A DNA stretch of 64,000 nucleotides from Prinia subflava (lineage: Eukaryota > Chordata > Aves > Passeriformes > Cisticolidae). The stretch covers positions 19,505,193 through 19,569,192 of the forward strand of contig NC_086257.1 of assembly GCF_021018805.1 (NCBI RefSeq), read 5' to 3'. The notes below the pieces were generated by a model. That model did no database searches, was not told the DNA's origin, and saw only the letters and a list, made by a program, of their open reading frames with translations. This document shows, one piece after another, positions 51,901-63,060 of the stretch. Positions within the stretch are counted from its first letter, which is position 1, and each line of letters opens with the position of its first letter. The translations under genes and the position numbers were made by a program.

Positions 51901-54176
51901 GAGCACCCTGAGATACGCTTCATTTCTTCATATCACTTGGTAAAAATATAATTAAATATGAAGTTTTCATCCTACATCCTTCACTATATATGAAGGGGTT
52001 TTTGCCACAAATTCTACTCACATCACTAACATACATTTAAAAAAACCCACGAAAATATACTCTTTTTTACTCTTATTTATAAATTTGAAACAGGTTAAAA
52101 ATATAATTGAGAGGATTCTCTGATTGTCGTGTTATGAGCTGCAAGTGCCTGCAGAAGTAGCTGACTATCAGGATCCATCTGAAAAATTACTTCTGTTGCT
52201 TAGTCATTCCTAAAAGCCCTGTTAAGTTAGGCCATGCATTTAATTCTTGCTGTTCCCTCAGCCTCTCTGCCATGGCTGAGGGAACTGGGAACAGCTTTCT
52301 GCTGTTGTAGGGAGCTGAATGCAATGGTGAATTTCTGCTGTTCAGTGTGTTTTGTGTTTTCTGCGTGTGCTCTGTGGGGAGATGTGGAGAGGAAAGGAAT
52401 TCCTCTTAAAGCAGCTTCTGTTGAGGGTGTGGTGGTTCTCTGCTCTCCTGTAGGGCCTCCGGGTTCTTTCTCTTGTTTGGCATCATTTTGGGGGTAATTT
52501 CAGTTATTTACTTCAGCAGAGTTTGTTCCAAATGAATGAAAAATCCTTAATGTAAACATGAAGTGTACAAGGTTCAAAGCATAAAAGTTGAAACTTTCTG
52601 CTCTGTCTTGTTTATTCAACCAGCAGGATCAACATCCCCTTTTAATGACCTTTTGCACTTGGAGTTAAAATTTTATAAGCTTTTTAAACTATGCTTTTGA
52701 TTATTTTTTCCAAATTAAATTGTAGCAATGCGGTTGGCATATACAGTTAGGTTTGTAGAAATGATCAAAGCAGTACATAATAGCCTAGCAGAGAATTAAA
52801 ATTACATTAATGGAGGGTCAGGACCTTTTCACTTAATTCTTGTGTATTACTGCCAGTGTTACAGGGAGGACCAGGACACTTTTCCAGTCCAGGGTGGTGT
52901 TATCATGGTTTTTGGAAATTACTGTCCATTTGGCTGTTGAAGGCTTTTCAAGAGGGAAACAGGAGAAGTTTACTTGATTCTCTTGGGAATTTAAACATGG
53001 AAAATGATTGCTGACCAAAATACCCTGAGGTTCCCCAATCAAAAGAGGAAAAAACATTTTCCAAGTCTTACTGAGCTTAGCAACAGACTAAATAGCAGAG
53101 GGTTTCTTAGAGGTCAGTGGTTGCTTTTAGGATGATGGAAAGTCTGAAATGCTACGTCCTGTTTAAGGCATGTGTTGCCTTCCTTGGTTTTAATCCTAGT
53201 ATTAAGGAGGTGCTTGGGAAGTTTTAGTGTTATTTGTAATGTATTTTGTGAGCCTTTGTAGCTGAGTTTAGTACTTAGAAGCTTGTTTGTTCTTTTCCAG
53301 GTCCTCTCACAGAGGGCAGAGTTAGGCTTTTTACTATTGAGTGAATCCTGCTTCAAACAGCATTTTTTTGACGTGTGGATTCTTTTCTTGTGGTGCCCAG
53401 ACAGTGTTCCTGTGCTTCTGCCTTCAAGTCTTTTCCTTAATCCCTTAGTTTACATAAGATCACTTTCTAATGATTTAATCTGTAATGAATATTGGTGGTA
53501 GGAGTCACCATGTAACACAAATAGAGGATCAGTAATTATTCTGATCATGGGTGCATAATGTATTCCTGGAGTCTGTTTAAATTTTGAAGTCACCTGTAGA
53601 AATTAACTTAATGAGGGTATTTTAAAGATTGTTCCTATAACTCCCTTTTTATAATTTGTTGGTGTGAAATTCAGCTCCTGAACGGTCACTTTTGAAAACA
53701 CTGGATGGTTTGATCACGGCCTTGTGTTTCCTAGTTTTTATCTTTCTATTGAATCATTTTAGTATGTATTGGTTAGCACTGCAATATCTATTGCATCAAT
53801 ACTTATCCCTTTGGAAACTTTTTCTGGAGTCTCATAAAATTCCCCTTTGTCAATGTGGACAGACAAAAAGAACAGAAATTCCTTTGAAGCTAATGTGCTG
53901 TTCTGTGGTGGGGATTTGCTTTCAACTAAAAGAGTGGGACAAGGATAGAGTTGAAACTGTGACTGTAAATTGTTTTTTAAATAAATTCCATGTAAATAGT
54001 CAAGGTCTCTAATTTTTGTTTATTTTCTTAACTAAGCATATATTGTTATCAGTAGGAAACTGAATGTTGTTTTAATTCTTTCAGTAAAAAGACTGGTAGA
54101 AAAATAGCTTTTATCCTTTTTTCATCCTTTAAAATAAATATTGATAGAAACTATCATAATATGGTTTGTGTTACAG
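48961..54176. other. Unique AT-rich noncoding DNA
   Basis: No supported gene. Small CpG clusters occur at about 49320-49440 (catcgatg, aacgc, acgacg) and 50582-50621 (atcgat, acgtttcg, atcg). No CR1, LTR or DNA-transposon landmark recognised. Frames near 49633-50069 overlap on both strands. Confidence 0.5.
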
Positions 54177-54244
54177 GTGGTGTAATACCAAGGGCTGTAC
54201 TGCTGCCACATCACAATTTTGTGGGGTTTCAGAGAGTAGTTCTG
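54177..54244 (+). other. Candidate 68-nt internal exon C (unidentified + strand transcript)
   Basis: It lies between an acceptor (atggtttgtgttacag) and a good donor (CTG|gtaaggac). Two frames are open. One starts with one base and reads WCNTKGCTAATSQFCGVSES, Cys-rich with a WCxxxxC pattern. The other starts with two bases and reads GVIPRAVLLPHHNFVGFQRV. I recognise neither. The first is phase-compatible with candidate exon B. The polypyrimidine tract is weaker than for A and B. It may be coding, a lncRNA exon, or chance. Confidence 0.3.
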
Positions 54245-54399
54245 GTAAGGACACTCAATGATTTATCTATTTATTTGTCATAACAGTGGACTGTAGTTTG
54301 GTACAATTTAGTATTAAGTGCATTTACAGTATTTGATAGGTATCAGTTTCTGCAGTTCACTGAATCCTTACATAAAGTGTTCTTTTATTCAGTGGTCTT

Positions 54400-54423
54400 T
54401 AACAGCTCCTTTTGGAGCTGTTA
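54400..54423. repeat. Perfect 10-bp inverted repeat with TTTT loop
   Basis: TAACAGCTCC (54400-54409), TTTT, GGAGCTGTTA (54414-54423) forms a perfect 10-bp stem with a 4-nt loop as DNA cruciform or RNA hairpin. The stem does not extend with Watson-Crick pairs beyond this, so it is too short for a microRNA precursor. Confidence 0.9.
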
Positions 54424-55083
54424 GTGTCTCATGAGTAAATCCATATTCATTTTGTTGAGTTATAACACATCAACTCACAGTATGGAAATATTAATAAATA
54501 AACCTTTTGTCAAAACACATTGTAAAAACTGTATTGTCTCCTTGAAGTGTGGAGTCACTATTGCCTCAGTGTGTGTCAGTTCTTAAAAAAGGGTGTAAAA
54601 TTACTGTATTTTGATTACAGTATGGTTTTTTTTCAGTGCTAGTCTTGTCTTCCTAAAGGAAAATACAAGTGTATGGTTCTGAGGGCAGATATCCAGACTG
54701 TGTGCTGTTATTAGTGTCTTCTTAAATGTGATGTGCAGTCATGATTTTACAGTTGTTTTCTTTAAGTATGTGTAGCTGCAATCCCTGTATCATTTCTTTT
54801 GATTTTGGAAACTTTTCTTAAATATATTTTATCATCTCTTCTCCATGGCTAGAGTTACAAGGGAGATGAGATTACTTATTCTTAGAAAGGGAAAATTCCC
54901 TGTGCACCAGGCCACCAGCAGCCATGCTCAAGTATTGTGCTAGAGCACAACTGAGCATTTGTTCTTTCAGCAGGAGATAACTGAGACCACATTTGTATCT
55001 GTAGAATTTTTAATATATACCATAATTTAACAAATGTCTTGTGGGTGTAGCAGATGTCTCTTCTTTCCCCAGCACCCTCTCCC
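54424..55083. other. Unique AT-rich noncoding DNA
   Basis: No gene or repeat seen between the hairpin and the T24 tract. Confidence 0.5.
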
Positions 55084-55107
55084 TTTTTTTTTTTTTTTTT
55101 TTTTTTT
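55084..55107 (+). repeat. T24 homopolymer
   Basis: Uninterrupted run of 24 T on the + strand following a CCCTCTCCC pyrimidine stretch. No retrocopy signs in the flanks. Confidence 0.9.
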
Positions 55108-57462
55108 AATTCTCAGTCCCTTAAATTTTTTTGCAAGCTCTCTTTGTGTGCTGTCTTAGGTCATTAGAGGGCACTCAAAGACAGAGGGAATTTGTTTTAA
55201 TAAACCCTTCCTTGGGAGTAGACCCCCACAAGATAGAGAAGGATGTTGCTGATGTTCTTTGTGTCCTTGCAGGGTAGTGTTGTACTGGCTCTGCTCCAGG
55301 ACATCACTTAAGCAGTTGAAGGCAGTGAGCTAGAATATGTTTAAATATTCTTCTGGATTTATCTGTATCCATGTGTACTTCCTAAAAACAAGGTGGAGTC
55401 CAGAAGAATTTCTCAATGGGGTTTTCCAGTCAAGCGAAGAAACAAATAAGGTCTTTATGTGCTGGAGATATTGAGGGGAGAGAAAGGTGTCCTTGCTTGA
55501 GAAGTCTCTAGACTGATGAGTGAAGGAAGCAAAAGGTGTTGGGAGTTGTGAGTGAATAAAGTCTGAAGGTATTTTCCCTTCTGCCATGGCATTAGGTTGG
55601 TTGATCTAAAATAATTGGGCATGGTACTACTCACACTAGGTGATTTCCAGTTCCTACCTCAAGCCAAGTAGGCTTACTTTAGAGTTTCTAAGTCTTGGAG
55701 TGGCAGACAGTGAGCTTTCAGGTTTCCAGGAGAGAAATGGCTTTGGGAAGATTTGAGTAGCATCACTCAAGAATGTTAAATGGCAATTCTGCAAAGTAAA
55801 AACATCATAGATTTATAAATATTGTAAGAAAAGAAAGATGATGGGAGCTCTTTGGAGTCTGAGAAATACTGAAAATTTTTCAAAATGTTGTGAGCAATTT
55901 ATGCAGTACTTATTAAAGTATAATGTCATCTGGAGAAGTCATGGACTTCTTCCTATCTATCATCTCTTTATTTTCAAATAATGCTCCCATTACTGGAAAT
56001 GGGTGAGCAGAATTTTACTTGCCTAGAATCTGTTTGGGATGAGGTAAGGATAACCAAAGGTGGTGAGTTTCTTTTTGTGAAAATCTAACCTATCTAGTTT
56101 GTTTGACTCTGAACTAGCAGAAGTAGTTAGTGTGATTGGTTAATTCTGCAAAAAGCAGAGTAGAGGTCACTTGTGGGACAAGCTGCAGACCATTTCAGCA
56201 CAGCTGCCTGTGTGAGAGTGGCCTGCACTTACAAGGCAGGGTGTATTTCCATCTCTGCTAATGTTTTAGCTTGACTCAGCAAAACTGGTTTTTCTACACA
56301 AAGCTATGGTTGTGTTTCCAACTGCATCAGTGGAGGAGCATTTTCATTCAAAATAGCACCTTCTGCTGGAGGGGAGTCCTCGTCGGACAGATGAGGTTTT
56401 GTCAGGTTTTGAATGGTTTGCTTCAAAGGGGATTAATTAAAAAATTAGTGAGAACAGATGTCTGATGTTGGCCTGATCAGTCAGAAAGAAGAGGAAATGT
56501 CCTGGGTTTGAACTTTTTATCTTAATTGGATCCCTTGTGACTTTCAGCCCATTTGATAAGAGTTTCTTCAGTAGACTCTCCTGTTTCTGCTATACAAAGC
56601 CAACAGCTTTAAATTTTAAGAGTGGGTATAGGCACTCAGGTTTTTGCATGCAGTTTGGGAGGATGATTCCTTCATATACCACAGTCTGCTTTAGTATAGC
56701 TTTTTATAACCTATGTGCTATACAGAAAAGCAAAATAGTGTTCTTTTAAACTACTTTTAAATGTATTTTTTGAATGTCATTATATATTCTTCTACAGGTG
56801 TGTTCAGGTTCTTTTACCAGTTAGACCTTCTGTAGAGTGCCAAATTAACAAGAGGAACATTTGGTATGCTGCTTTAATCTTCTAAGATCAACAATGCAAT
56901 TACTTCTAGAGATGCAGGTGACTTTGCAATGTGTAGGAGCCGTCTGGGGCTGTGTTATGGCAGGCACAATCATCCAATCTCTGGGAATTTTTCCTTTACA
57001 GTAGTATAAATATGCCTTTAGACTTAAGCACTGATGAAGTATCAGAACTTGGCATTTATTCAAAGTTATCCTTAGTGTGGGATAATTTGAGTTAGGCAAA
57101 ATATTCCAATTTCTACAGGCAAGGAAAGAAGCTTGTTTTTATTTTTCAAGGCTTTCTATAAAAGAAAAGACTTCTCCTGATGATTCAGATATTGGAACAG
57201 TTCCCAGTAAAAACAAAAAAGGTATATTGCAGGCTATGGAAAATCTGGTCAAGGAGGCTGATGGCACTGACAATGTAGTGTGCCTTTTCCATGTATTATA
57301 GGCATATCACCTCTGCATACATGCTATTCTTAATATTCTGTCAGAAGACCCTTGGTACAGCTTCATTTTGAGGGAAAAAATAAAAAGCAGATGCTGAAGG
57401 CAGGAGGGGGATTAGCTTGATGTCTAGACGATTTTTGGAGACATGAGTGAATTTTTCATCAA
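55108..57462. other. Unique AT-rich noncoding DNA
   Basis: No gene recognised. A donor-like gtaagg at about 56046 has an acceptor-like tgcctag only 17 nt upstream, too short to support an exon. A vague resemblance to a CR1 tail near 55590-55670 is not good enough to call. Confidence 0.5.
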
Positions 57463-57480
57463 ATATATATATATATATAT
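57463..57480. repeat. (AT)9 microsatellite
   Basis: Eighteen bases of alternating AT, perfect, flanked by catcaa and gcttg. A short, probably length-variable microsatellite. Confidence 0.9.
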
Positions 57481-60139
57481 GCTTGAAGGGAAAAATCAAT
57501 ACAACTTCTTATTGAACTTTGGGTGTAGCTAATATAGATGGAGATGTCTCTGCCAAAATACACAGCACTAATACCTAGAACAGCACAGGTTTTGTTCATA
57601 AAAAACTCCACAGTCAGATTTGAGGAATGTTTCAGAGCAGGACATAGGGATGCAGAGATGCAATGTCTGCATTGAGGGTGGTTCCTGTAGCCGAAACTGA
57701 AAATTGTATAAATTAAGGGAAGAAATACTTGCAGGCTTGGAAAGCAATCTGTCCCTTGTTGCAGAGTTCCTGAGGGTGGGGTGTTTTTGTCAGAGCTGCC
57801 TGTGTGCCCACCAGGTCTGGTGCTGTGCAGTCCAGTTGGGTGTCCAGTCTCACAGCGAGCCTGGACCCAGGGTCGCTGCACTGCCCTTCATGTCCCTGGG
57901 TTGTCACCCAGGCAGTGACAGCCCTGAAAGGACCATGATGACAGAATGGTGGCCCAGGAATGCCCAATCTTTCATTTTGTAAAAGTAAAGCAGTACTCTG
58001 CCCTGATGACCGACCCCTACCCCACCTCTGGGCCACGTTTTCCAGAGCTGTCTCAGGAACACGCTCCTCCTTCCCGGCAGCCTCAGCAGCTCCGAGATGT
58101 TGCTGGGTTGCTGTTGCTTTGTTCCTCTATTACTTCATGATAGATCACACCAGTATTGCAGCTTGGCATACAGAGCAAGGAAAGAAGAAAAGGGAATTTT
58201 TACACTGGTCTCACATTCCTGGTGTTTTGGGTTGCAGATGGAAAGTAGGATGAGTTCTGTGATGATGCTGCGTCACTGCCTAGGACAACGAGTCAGTGCT
58301 GTGTGCAGCTGCAGTGCTCGTGTTCCTGAATGGCCATGCCCAGTGTCTCAGCAGGGCTGAGATCATGGCTATTCAATCCCTTCGGTAATATTTGATTTAA
58401 GTTTCACAAATAACAAGAGCTTTGCCTCTTTGAATACCAGAATTCACGTTTGTCAGACCATGTTTATTTCTTAATTTCTTTCATGGCTTTTGAGAGATGG
58501 GTCTTGTTAGGAGGTAGCCACAAAAGGCAAGAACTTCACATCCTGTTCTTTGATAGAAATAATTCCGATATGGCATCTAAGTGATCTAGGTGCTTCTGGG
58601 AAATTTAGCTGCCTAACTTCAAATCTCACCTGAAATTAAATCTTGAGGTGCCAAAGTGAATATTGTTGGTTTCTGATCCACTTCATAGGCCCTTTTCCTG
58701 AAATAAATTTGTAAGTGTTAAATTAGTTTTATTTTGTACATTTTTTAAAATAAGGAATATCTAATTTAATTTTTTGCCCTGCTAATTGGTCTTTAATTAT
58801 TAAAAAAAAAAAACCCTTAGGAGAAGGTGGTTGTATAGGTCCCCTTTTGCACCTTGTGTTGTTTACACTGGTAACTGATTTCTGTCATTTGTCCTCAGAC
58901 ACTGCAGTTTGATTATTCCTGAATAAAAATATGCTGTAGTTCTAAAATGGCTTCTTAAAGACTGTGGTTTGCACTTTTTAATACTAGTGTTGCTTTTGGT
59001 TTTATTGAAGAATAAGATGGTGTTGTAGGTGGCATTGGTGGAGTGGTATGAGGAAAGGAAGCTTTTTTTGCAGATTAGCAACCAGTAGGGCAGGGATGGT
59101 GCAGAAGTGTGGGAGTAGACATAGCTCTTGGAGATTCACACGTATTCTGGTTTTGCATTCATGTGACCAATTGCAGAAACACGTTATCTGTGACTTTTGG
59201 TTTTGCAAAAGAAGGGGAGGGGTTTCCACTTTTTTAAAGATCCACTCGTAATGGTTATTGACCTGCAGATTCCCACAGGCTCATTTCAGGCTGCTTTAGT
59301 GAACAGAGGTGGATGTGAAACTGCTTGGGCAAAGCAAAGAGCTGAGTTTTTAATCTGAGGGTAAACTTTCTTAAGCTTTCTTTAGAACTTCATTCATGCA
59401 TAATGCTGCAGTCAGTTGTGAGTTACGTGTCTTTAAATCTCTTGAGGTGAACATATTGGGGCTAGAAGAACTTGTCAGTTTACATTTAATTTATTCCAGG
59501 CTTTAGGATATGCTTCATGGCTGTGGAAAAGTTTGAATACTAAATATGATGAATGTTAGCCTATATTTTCAATACCAAATTCTGCTGGCCAACTGCATTA
59601 GATTTTTAGCATGTTCAATGCTGGGTAAATGGAGAAAAGCTTGTTTAAGGTGCGATGTATTTCTGCTGTTAATGGTCACAAGTGCCAATGTACCTGTTTG
59701 CCATTAATCCATAACTCATGAAGTAACACTGACCTTGTCCTAAGAAGTCAGAGGTATTCAAAGTTTTTTGTTAAAAAAATCCACAACAAACCCCTGCATT
59801 GTTAATATAACTAATTAATTGTTTTCCCTGTCCAAAGGGTACTCTCTTCTTTTTCTTCATCCCAAATTTAAAAATAGATAAAGAAATCTGACCTTCTCTT
59901 TAGTAAGTAGCAGGTTCTGATGTGGCTCTTGATCTGAGTCTGTGATTAATGGCCACCAAAGCTGGAAATTATCTTTCCTTTTAAACAGTTCATATTTTCT
60001 TGACTTGAAATTTCAATGAATTGTAACTAAAGGATCTTCTCTATGTCCTGTGGGGCTGTTAGGTTGGATTTTTTCCCTTTTTTCACCCCATTATGGTATT
60101 CCCTCACAGGGGTTTTGTGTTTCATCCTTAATTTTTCAG
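57481..60139. other. Noncoding DNA with a GC-richer patch near 58 kb
   Basis: About 57750-58350 is GC-richer with five or more overlapping frames on both strands (64 to 140 codons), none with a recognisable motif. The remainder is AT-rich, with an A12 run at 58802-58813. The right end carries a plausible splice acceptor (catccttaatttttcag) ending at 60139. Confidence 0.4.
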
Positions 60140-60306
60140 AAAACCAGGACTCAGAGCTGTTACTGTTCAACAAGACATCTGCCTCAGGAAAAGAATTGGC
60201 AGCTTTTATGCATCACAAAGGAATTTCAGAAAAATTATTTATTCCCAAACCAGATTCTGCCAGAGTACATAATTCCAAAACTTCTTTTCTCATGGGAAAG
60301 GCATAA
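60140..60306 (+). other. Exon-like open segment after a splice acceptor
   Basis: After the acceptor at 60139 all three + frames stay open for well over 100 bp. The frame ending at TAA 60304-60306 reads ENQDSELLLFNKTSASGKEL and on to a C-terminus SKTSFLMGKA, which looks protein-like. The second ends at a TAA near 60272, and the third continues to about 60334. Having all three open suggests a local lack of stops rather than coding. No donor follows. Possible terminal exon; more likely chance. Confidence 0.18.
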
Positions 60307-62099
60307 AAGACTAGGCTTAACAATGGGGAAATAAGCTGGGTTTATTTGCGTTTAGAATGGATCAAAGCCTCTTCAAGACCTGTTCTGTGCACTGAGCACC
60401 TCGTTACTGCCTCTCTCTTTTTCATTTGTTTATATCATCAACACTGCTGCAGCTGTACTGTGCCTGATAATCCCTGATCTGTTCTAAAATAATGTAGGGG
60501 TCAGGGAAGATGCTCACACACACACAGAGCATCCTTCCACTCCAGGAAATGCTTCTCCTGCTCCATTTATGTGGTCAGTATTATTTATGGAGTAGTTCTA
60601 TCGACTTCTCACACTGAAAGTAATACCTGTGCTTGCAAATAACTTCATAGGTGCTTAAAAAGCTGAGGTGAGAGTGTTCAGGTTCAGATCTGAGGGGCAG
60701 GGTAAATGAGGGAGTAGATTTTTTGTTGGAAAAGGTCACGTTCATGGAGCTGTCTGTGCCCAGACTGATATGTGTTTGGGTTTTAGTTTTAATTTGGTTG
60801 TTCACTAGGAAAGAGGAACCAGTCCCCAAACACCTGCAGAAATTTAGTATGGTTACCCAAGTAATGATACCAACCTTAATAAAACCCCAAAATACCGTGT
60901 TTTTCAAAAAAGCCTATTCCAACACCATCAGGCCACCCGTGAGTGTTTCCAAACTTGGGCCCTGGCAGATTTTACTGCTCTCAGAACTGCCAGGCAAAGG
61001 CTGCTTGGATCCCTGCAGGCTCAGCCTTGCAGGTCACCCCTCACACCACAGAGCACAATTTGGAGTCTTTTTATTTTGTTGTTGGCTGTGCAATAACTGT
61101 AGATGTGCAGTATGAAATCGGCTGGAGCAAGGAGGTTCCCAGCTACCACGCTGTGCTGGGTTGTGGGCACCAGCCTGGGGCAGGGAGGAGGTGCTGGGGG
61201 CTCTGGCAGACCTGCCCTGCTCCCAGTTTGTGTTCAGGTGCTGGGAGCTCAGAGCAGGGCTGTGCTGGGTTACTCTGTGCAGGTGTCACTCCGAATCACC
61301 TCCAGTTCTTGTTGTTATGGCAACATTGAAAAAACTTCCTTATCGAGAGTGAGGGAACCCATTCTGTTAAATACACTGAGGTGAGTCAGACAAAGGCCTT
61401 TCTCCTGCAGGCAGTTCAGGACATGACTCAGGGCACCAGGCTAAACAAACAAGGACAAATAAAATGAGCAGGATTTACTTGGACTAGAAAACATTCTTGT
61501 TGGTGATGAATCGAATTTTTTTTTTTTTCAACCGGCAGAATTTATTTGTGCAAATTTGTTAGCAACTTGTGTTTTAATGGAAAATTAAGGGAGGAAGGAC
61601 ATAGAAAAAGGAGTGGCTGAAGGAGGTACAGATGAATGCTCTGGAGAGCAGATGGAGAGATGGGCTTAGGAGTGCCGAGTATGTGCAGGCAGTGCACGGT
61701 GAGGAGGTGAAAACCAGGGCAAATGTGTGACTACAGGCTTGAGATCGGATGTCAGATCAAGAGATGAAAGCTGGAAGATGGATCACCAGCTTGGGAAAGA
61801 TAGCAAGAGCAGTGGACAGAGGCTGCAAAGGGTGACACTGCATGAAAAGGGAAGAGGAGCCTACACAATTGTATGAAAAAAATCCACAGTCAAGATAGGG
61901 CTGCTGTTGTAGGAGAGCAGAAATACCTTCTCACAGCTGCTTCTGTGAACTACATCTGCTGTTTTATTACCAGCAGGTAGCAATGTAAATATTTGAATCA
62001 TAACAAATAGAATCCATGCCAGACTATACAGTCACTAATCACCATTCCACAATAAGATTTACAGAACACACAAACCCCCCACAAAAAACCGCAGACAGC
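60307..62099. other. Noncoding DNA with a GC-richer patch near 61 kb
   Basis: The part from 60930 to 61384 is GC-rich, with four overlapping + frames of 60 to 130 codons and a gtgagt donor-like site at 61381, but no identifiable product and few CpGs, so no island promoter. T13 lies at 61516-61528. 61600-61870 is purine-rich. Confidence 0.4.
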
Positions 62100-62470
62100 T
62101 GAAAACTGACTAATTACAAAAGTCTGCCCAAACTTCAGCGGTTTTCCATGGAGAAAAAAGTGGCATTAGCTGGAAATGAGTCTTCTTTTGTAAGCCATCA
62201 GCATCCAGCAGCAGCCTAGTGAAAAACTGTGTCACTGTTAGTGCACCAGTATCCATCAGCTCAAGCAATTGATGTAGATGTAATCACTGTCTCTAATAGA
62301 AATAAAGTCAGGGTAATGGAACATTGTCACAGGATCAATGTCTCCTGTTTTGAAAATAAACCCCCTCAGCTTTGCTTTTGCATTTATGTACCAGCAGGCG
62401 ACCACATCATTCAATTCAATTGACACAGTCCCTCAGAGCCCTGAATGATCTATTGTGGGAACATCAGGAA
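62100..62470. promoter_or_regulatory. Candidate conserved noncoding element
   Basis: The segment has even base composition and lacks the T runs seen elsewhere. It carries several factor-like sites: caattg twice, atcaatg, a cattcaattcaattg cluster and an octamer-like atttatg. A 64-codon + frame (62229-62423) lies inside, without splice signals. The texture is that of vertebrate conserved noncoding DNA. This is a judgement from appearance; an alignment would decide it. Confidence 0.25.
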
Positions 62471-62800
62471 GAGCATATTGGAAAAAATGGAATGTTCCTG
62501 ATCAGACTTACAGGCCACGTTATTTAATGGGTTTTCTAGCAGTGAAAATGAGAATAAATCAAGTGAGAGCAGAAACTTAGCACGATATGGAGATTTTTAA
62601 CCCTGTTTAACTGTTAATTTCTACTGGTTCTTAATCAAAAAGATTGAACCACAGAGTTGTGTTTGTTTTCAGTGGTGGTGTTCACAAATAGAAAAGCATT
62701 TTTGGACCTTGCCCCTCCCTACCTTACTCTCAGCAGAAGCCCTAGTTAGGGCTCATTTTCACTGACTCAAGGGCTCTTCTCAATCTGTTATTTTCTCAGA
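62471..62800. other. Unique noncoding DNA
   Basis: No gene or repeat recognised. Confidence 0.5.
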
Positions 62801-63060
62801 ATTTCTTACGCAGTTTGATCCAAGCGAGGTTTAATGGGTGTGCTCCCACATTCATCCATAATTAATTTCTTTCAAAGGCTTTAATGCGGCACAGGAGATC
62901 AGCAGCCATATAGTTAAAACCAGGTGCATGCCAAAAAGGCGGATAAAGGATTTTAAACAATGTTGCAGAAAAGGCTTTTTCCAGTTTTCACCTTTCTTGG
63001 ACTTGATTCCAGCAGCTGTTTTGTGTCTAGATCCAGGCAGCATTAGCAGGCAGCTATTTT
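62801..63060. promoter_or_regulatory. Candidate conserved noncoding element
   Basis: Contains four CpGs between about 62809 and 62942 (tacgcag, agcgagg, tgcggc, ggcggat) in AT-rich DNA, with a TAATTAAT homeodomain-type site (about 62861) and atgccaaaaaggcgg. A minus-strand frame (62852-63043) overlaps but has no family resemblance. Regulatory role is inferred. Confidence 0.25.

Noticed and set aside
55590..55670. Possible CR1 tail
   Set aside because: Only a loose resemblance; the diagnostic GATGATC / TTCCAACY / ATTCTRTG order is missing.
57704..58360. Cluster of overlapping frames as a gene
   Set aside because: Frames are open on both strands in a GC-richer patch, with no splice signals or motifs.
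61103..61384. 93-codon + frame just before gtgagt
   Set aside because: Overlaps other open frames; composition is low-complexity Gly/Leu/Ser and no good acceptor defines its start.
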